NCBI GenBank assembly: GCA_019022495.1
Contig: JAFEKR010000001.1
Coordinates: forward strand, 3,782,001 to 3,846,000
DNA length: 64,000 nucleotides
Reading direction: 5' to 3'
From: Epichloe hybrida
Lineage: Eukaryota; Ascomycota; Sordariomycetes; Hypocreales; Clavicipitaceae
This document shows positions 59,485-64,000 of this stretch, in pieces; positions within the stretch are counted from its first letter, which is position 1; the number at the start of each line of letters is the position of its first letter. Both the position numbers and the translations under genes were made by a program. The notes under the pieces were generated by a model that saw only the letters and a list, made by a program, of their open reading frames with translations, was not told the DNA's origin and made no database searches.

Positions 59485-59726
59485 ATTATAGAAGACTTCC
59501 CTTCTATAAAAAAGGAAGGACCTGCGAGAAAGAAGCTTTTCCCTTCTATAAAAAGGAATCAATTGTGGCTATAGAAGACTTCCCTTCTATAAAAAAGGAA
59601 GGATCCGCGAGATAGAAGCTTTTTCCCTTCTATAAAAAGAAATAAATTTTAAATACAGAAGACTTCCCTTCTATAAAAAAGGAAGGACCCGCGAGATAGA
59701 AGCTTTTCCCTTCTATAAAAAGGAAA
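59485..59726 (+). repeat. Three tandem 83-84-bp leader repeats with six TATAAAA motifs
   Basis: Units start at about 59491, 59574 and 59658 with GAAGACTTCCCTTCTATAAA. Each has two TATAAAA boxes, a CTTCC...GGAAG hairpin and a GCGAGA.AGAAGCTTT segment. They fill the untranslated leader between the primer site and the gag ATG at 59727. Confidence 0.85.
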
Positions 59727-60830
59727 ATGGATACTAAAGGAAAGGGAAAGGGACCTGTAATCCCTGACCCTAGTGCGTAAGAGGTTCTAAATAACCAGCT
59801 AAAAGAGCAAGCTATTAAGCAACAAGTAACTATAGACTAGTTATTAGAGAAGCTAGAAAGCTTATCTATAACTGTAAATAGTCGTATGGAGGGTGTGGAA
59901 TCTGATAAGCCCGCTAGTCAGCAGCAAGATCAGCAGCCTGTTCAAGAAAATCAAGCTAAATCTAGCTTTGTACAAGCAACCTTTAATAATTCAATTATTA
60001 AGGAATTTAATAAGAGGGTTTATAGTTTCCTAGAGACTGCTAGGCTTAAAGGAGCTGAAAATTTCGAACAATGGAAACAAGCCCTAACTATCCAATTTAG
60101 AGCTTTAGGCATGCCTAATTTTCTAGATAATCCGGAGAGTTCTAGGGCGCTAGGGGATCCAGATTAAGCTATTATCCTTATGTTACTAAGGGATAGTTAT
60201 ACAGAAGGACCCTAAGCCGCTATAACTTAGCAAAAATCACCTAAAGAAGCCTATAATTTACTTGTAAGGCAATATTCACATAGCGTTGAAATCCAGAGGG
60301 GGTCCCTATATTTAGAATTTCATAACCTGAATTTTCAAGAGTTTAACGGGACTCTAGAGTCCTTTAATGCAGTCTTTAATAATCTACTAGCTAGATTATC
60401 GATTTCAGGGGTCCTGATTGCTCCGATAGATCAGGTTAATCAATATCTTCAATCCCTAAAATCAACCTTCCCTCAGTGGGCTGAGAGGCAACGATTCAGC
60501 ATGCATATAAATAAGGCTATAGGGGCTCCCCTAGATGCCCTAAATCTTTAGTTCTTGATAGCAGACTTTCTAGCAGAACAAAGGGATAAGTTATCTACAG
60601 TATCTAAAGCCCTGAATTATAGGGCTAAAAACCTTAAAAAGGGTGCTAAAGAAAAAGAAAAGGCCCCTAAGGATTAGAAGAAGAAAGGAGGCTCTAAAGA
60701 AAATAAGGGCTCTTCTAATTCTAATTCTTCTTTTAATAAGAAGAAGAAAAAGAAGCAAAAAGGTCAAAAATCAGATAAAAAGGATAATAAAGAGACCTCT
60801 GGAGAGGGATCTTTTATGCTAGGAAATTAC
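59727..60830 (+). pseudogene. Copia family 4 gag, interrupted by stops
   Basis: From ATG 59727 (MDTKGKGKGPVIPDP) a single frame runs through gag with TAG/TAA at a few positions where Gln or Trp would fit. The capsid-like part includes NFEQWKQALTIQFRALGM and later LEFHNLNFQEFNGTLESF, typical of Copia gag. The C-terminal end is a Lys-rich stretch (60700-60790) and I see no CCHC zinc knuckle there. The frame is shared with the protease and integrase that follow, so one polyprotein is expected. Gag forms the virus-like particle. Confidence 0.75.
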
Positions 60831-62900
60831 AACCTTTCTAATAGTGCTCTTAAACCATACAAGAAGCCTAGCCTTCATAAGACTAGTTATAAGAGCTCTA
60901 GTGATAGTAGCTCTAATTCTAGCTCTAGTGAATCGGATAATGAAAATCAAGAAATTAAAACCTTAAATGGTTTTAATTATTACAGCAAAGACATGAAAAA
61001 GGCCCTATTATATGATACAGGTTCGACTGTATATATTGTTAATTCTAGGGAGGTCTTTAGGGATTATACCCCCTATAAAAAGGGGGAATCCAACCCTATT
61101 ATAACTGGTGGTGGCCCTATTTACGCTAAGGGTCACGGTAGTGCTGTTTTTGAGGTCCTATATCAGAAAAATCCAGCTAAATATAGGACCTTAGTGCTTA
61201 AAGATGCGCTATATTTTCCTTAGCTTAATATTAATATAGTTAGTGGACTTACGCACTATATATCTAGTGGTTGCCTTATAAAAAACCTACTTTATCTTAA
61301 AGATAGGTCTCTTATTGCAACCTTAGATATAGAAAAACATGGTTTTTTCTTCCACATTAAAAACCAATCTACGCCTAAGTTATCTAAAGGGCCCTGTAAT
61401 AATTCGCATTATATCCGACCTTTTACCTACGCCGCTTTTAAGGGTCATAGCAATCCGATTAGCTACCCTATAGAGGTTCAAATTCCCTCTAAAAAGCTGG
61501 ATTAGGCTTCTGATTTAGACGAAATCAACGAAAATGATAATGATATTGAAGAAATCGTACGGGATGATTTAGAGGAATTAGTCCCTTCTTCTTCGCCTAT
61601 AGCCCCAGGTTAGGTCCCTTATAAATCTAAGGAAATAGATTTAGGGGTGTTAGAGGGCCCTAGTGGAGGAAAAGGGTCCCTAATACCTCTCCAAGAGGCC
61701 TATGGTTCTCAAGGGGCCCAGCAGGGGACTAGTGAAGAGGGCCCTAGTCTAGATCCTAATTCAGACCCTAAGGATCTTCAATATCAACGGTTGTTAGAAC
61801 TAGCTAGCCTATGGCATGTACGATTAGGGCACCTAGGTCTTCCTTTGCTAAAGAAAACTAGCCTTATAACTAAAGGAATCCCTGATTTTTCTAAAATTAA
61901 GGATAAGGATTTTAGATGTATTGCTTGTGATCAATCTAAGGCAGTTAGAAGACCCAGGAAATTAGCTATCCCTAACCCCCCAAGAGCTCTAGATTGAATA
62001 GAGGGGGATACGCTAAAAATCAGTCCTACGCTATATAATAAACAGTCAATTTGCTTATTTTTAGTTGATTGAAAGACTAGATATAAGTGGGTTATCTTAT
62101 TACCTAATAAGGAAGGCCCAACTATTTATAAGGCTATTAAAGGCTTCTTCAGAGGGCTTAAAAATCAACTAGGTTAATATCCTAGGCACCTTCACTTCGA
62201 TGGGGGCCAGGAAATCGATTCTAGTTGTTAAGCTTAGTTGAATTCTAAAGGGATCAAATTTACGACTTCTAGTCCCTATATCCATAAGCAAAATGGATTA
62301 GCAAAACGTTTAATTCGTACTATTCTAGATCGATTAAGGGCTACTATCCAGTGGGCAAAATTGCCGTTATTTTTATAGTGTTTTGTGTTACCTACAGTTG
62401 TTAACCTTATTAATATAACTGCTAATACCACTAAGGATGAAAGCCCTGAATAACTGTTATCTAGGGAGCTAAATCAGCCTTATACAACTGATATTAGTAG
62501 TATTAGAGCTATAGGATCTTACTGTGAGATTCTAATCCCCCTGGAAAAACAACCTAAAGCCCAGAAGTTAGCAGCTAGGACTATCCCTAGAAGACTTTTA
62601 GCTACACTAGGTTCTAACACCTACCTAGTGTACATCCCCTCTAAAAGGCTAGTTATAAAGACTAGTTTTATTAAGATTATAGAACCTATAGGCCCTGTTT
62701 CTAAAGGCTTACCTAGGATTTTTATAGGGGATAACCCTTTAGAGGGGGAAAATGATTTAGATCAACAACATCTAGATCAAGGTTCAAAGGATTATCCTAT
62801 AGACAACATAGGTATCCCTATAGGTCAAGAAAAACCACCTATAGGCCCTAAAGAACCCCCTAAAGGCTTAATTCCAGCGGATCCTATATAGGCGTAGCCT
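60831..62900 (+). pseudogene. Copia family 4 protease and integrase, interrupted by stops
   Basis: It is in the same frame as gag. The aspartic protease motif LLYDTGSTVYIVNS lies near 61007-61048. The integrase zinc domain WHVRLGHLG...CIACDQSK is near 61810-61940, where stops are absent for over 100 codons. The core follows with LFLVD.KTRYKWVILLP (first Asp), HFDGGQEID (second Asp) and PYIHKQNGLAKRLIR, in which the usual Glu is Lys (GAA to AAA). The loss of the catalytic Glu and several TAG codons means the integrase is inactive. A Pro-rich linker (62800-62880) separates it from RT. Confidence 0.78.
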
Positions 62901-64000
62901 ATAACTTAACCAGGAAATCAGATTTTGACTTCGGACCTTGATTTTGACAAAATTATCGATTTCGACCCTAATATCGACCCTATGGATGTTAATATTAGTT
63001 CCCCTTCTTCTCTAGATTTTATAAAAGAAATCTGCTTTAAGGTACGGGAGAAGCTAAAGGAAAAGAATCCTATTAGCCTAAGCCTAAGACCTGGAAGTAG
63101 GCTATATCTAGCCCTAAAAGGGATAAATAGATAGAAGCCACGTACAAGGAATACAAATAGCTTCTAAAGGCTAGTACTTTTAAATTTATAGGGAAAGATC
63201 AAATCCCTAAGGGCCGAAAAGTACTAAAGAATAGGCTTGTTTATAAGCTTAAAAAGGATAAAGAAAATAATCCTTTAAAATATAAGGCTCAACTCATTAC
63301 TAAGGGATTTATGCAAATCAAAGGCCTAGATTACCTAGAGACCTTCGCTACCACAAGCATTCCCCCTAGCTAGAGGATTTTACTAGCCCTAGCGGCTTGG
63401 AATAACTAGGAAATCAAACAAATCGATTTTATAGGAGCTTTTCTTAATAGTAAGCTACAACAACAGATTTATATAGTTATTCTAGAAGGGTTTATTAAAT
63501 TCCTTAAGGCAAATCCTAAACTAGCTAAATTAGCTAGAAGTTTTGGCTAGAAACCTTCTAAAGATCAAGTAATTTTATTACAGAAGTCTTTATATAGCCT
63601 AAAACAAAGCTTAAGGGAATAGCAATAAGCGCTAATATTAGTGCTTAAATCCCTAGGATTTAACCCTTTAATATCTAACCTAGCTATCTTCTTTAATCCT
63701 TTAACCAAAACCTTCGTCATTACGTACGTTAATAACTGTCTTCTAATTAGACCGGATTTATCTTATATCCAAAGGCTTAAAAAGGAACTTCATAAAGTCT
63801 ATCCAATAGAAGATAGGGGGCCTGCTGAATTCTTCTTAGGGGTTCAAATCATATAAGATAGGCCTAATAAAATACTAAAAATTCATCAATCTTAGTATAT
63901 ATTAGAAGCCTTAAAACGATTTAATATGCTAGATAGTAAGCCTATTAGCATACCTCTTTAGCTAGGCATTTTAGCTACGCAGATAACTAAGCTTTTAATA
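62901..64000 (+). pseudogene. Copia family 4 reverse transcriptase, frameshifted, partial
   Basis: The gag-pol frame closes at 63132-63134. RT resumes in another frame from about 63139 (EATYKEYK, GKDQIPKGRKVLKNRLVYK, LITKGFMQIKGLDYLETFA, IDFIGAFLNSKL, KSLYSLKQSLRE). The catalytic box near 63730 reads ITYVNNCLL, with the YVDD Asp pair as Asn-Asn (GAT to AAT). FFLGVQI and DSKPISIPL follow, and the window ends before RNase H. The frame change near 63120-63140 is an indel not explained by RIP. Confidence 0.78.

Larger units (their letters stand above)
58422..64000 (+). mobile_element. Copia family 4 retrotransposon, lightly mutated, running off the window
   Basis: A 1009-bp 5' LTR, a methionine-tRNA-type primer site, a leader with triple tandem repeats, and a gag-pol region in Copia order: gag, protease DTG, integrase HHCC and core, RT. 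The element is interrupted by scattered TAG/TGA/TAA codons but keeps far more CpA/TpG than the other families, so it is younger or has had less RIP. The RNase H and 3' LTR lie beyond the window. Confidence 0.9.

Noticed and set aside
59485..59726. Triple repeat considered as a CRISPR array or centromeric satellite
   Set aside because: Three 83-84-bp units inside a retrotransposon leader with no unique spacers. The eukaryotic context rules out CRISPR.

Overview
The window reads as a filamentous ascomycete (Pezizomycotina) genome, in a repeat-rich accessory or subtelomeric-type region. The reasons are a HET-domain gene, short fungal introns (GTATGT or GTGAGC donor, CTAAC branch), and AT-rich transposon blocks carrying the C-to-T/G-to-A signature of repeat-induced point mutation (RIP) at CpA/TpG. 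I cannot name the genus.

Gene-bearing, mostly unmutated DNA lies in four short stretches. Island 1 (about 1140-5883) holds a multi-exon gene of unknown function with two 32-residue repeats, weak reading frames, and a HET-domain gene on the minus strand with one internal stop. A small remnant (11532-11762) was contiguous with island 1 before a Copia element inserted, as a shared CTATG duplication shows. Island 2 (33399-37745) holds the 3' end of a truncated gene, a broken gene with a poly-G frameshift, a two-exon protein kinase and a small Cys-rich protein. Its continuation (47426-48788) carries a conserved fungal protein of unknown function. These two parts of island 2 were one locus until a Mutator-like transposon split them.

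Everything else is mobile DNA, much of it nested. Four Ty1/Copia families are present. Family 1 (LTR about 246 bp, minus) is at 5884-11526, with a truncated copy at 22816-27038 plus 33167-33398. Family 2 (LTR about 260 bp) is complete at 12305-19045 (plus) and 40036-46821 (minus), with fragments at 12006-12299, 19051-22412 and 22413-22815. Family 3 (LTR about 296 bp) is at 27039-33161, with a 5' end at 1-441. Family 4 (LTR about 1009 bp, lightly mutated) begins at 58422 and runs off the window. A Tad1-like LINE lies at about 51000-55950. A Mutator-like element (37746-47425, 9-bp target duplication) carries a whole family 2 Copia inside it, and a 479-bp internal-deletion derivative of it sits at 49125-49603. 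Family 3 itself carries a 587-bp TRIM-like element and a 408-bp hAT-type MITE.

The history can be read from the nesting. Family 1 inserted next to the HET gene. Family 3 inserted into a family 1 LTR, and the TRIM and the hAT MITE then inserted into family 3. Family 2 inserted into another family 2 copy and into the Mutator-like element. RIP has destroyed nearly all coding capacity. The LTRs, the hAT MITE and family 4 keep much more CpA/TpG. I see no evidence for a new multi-gene biological system. The most informative signals are the exactly bounded transposon pairs and the RIP footprints at their edges.
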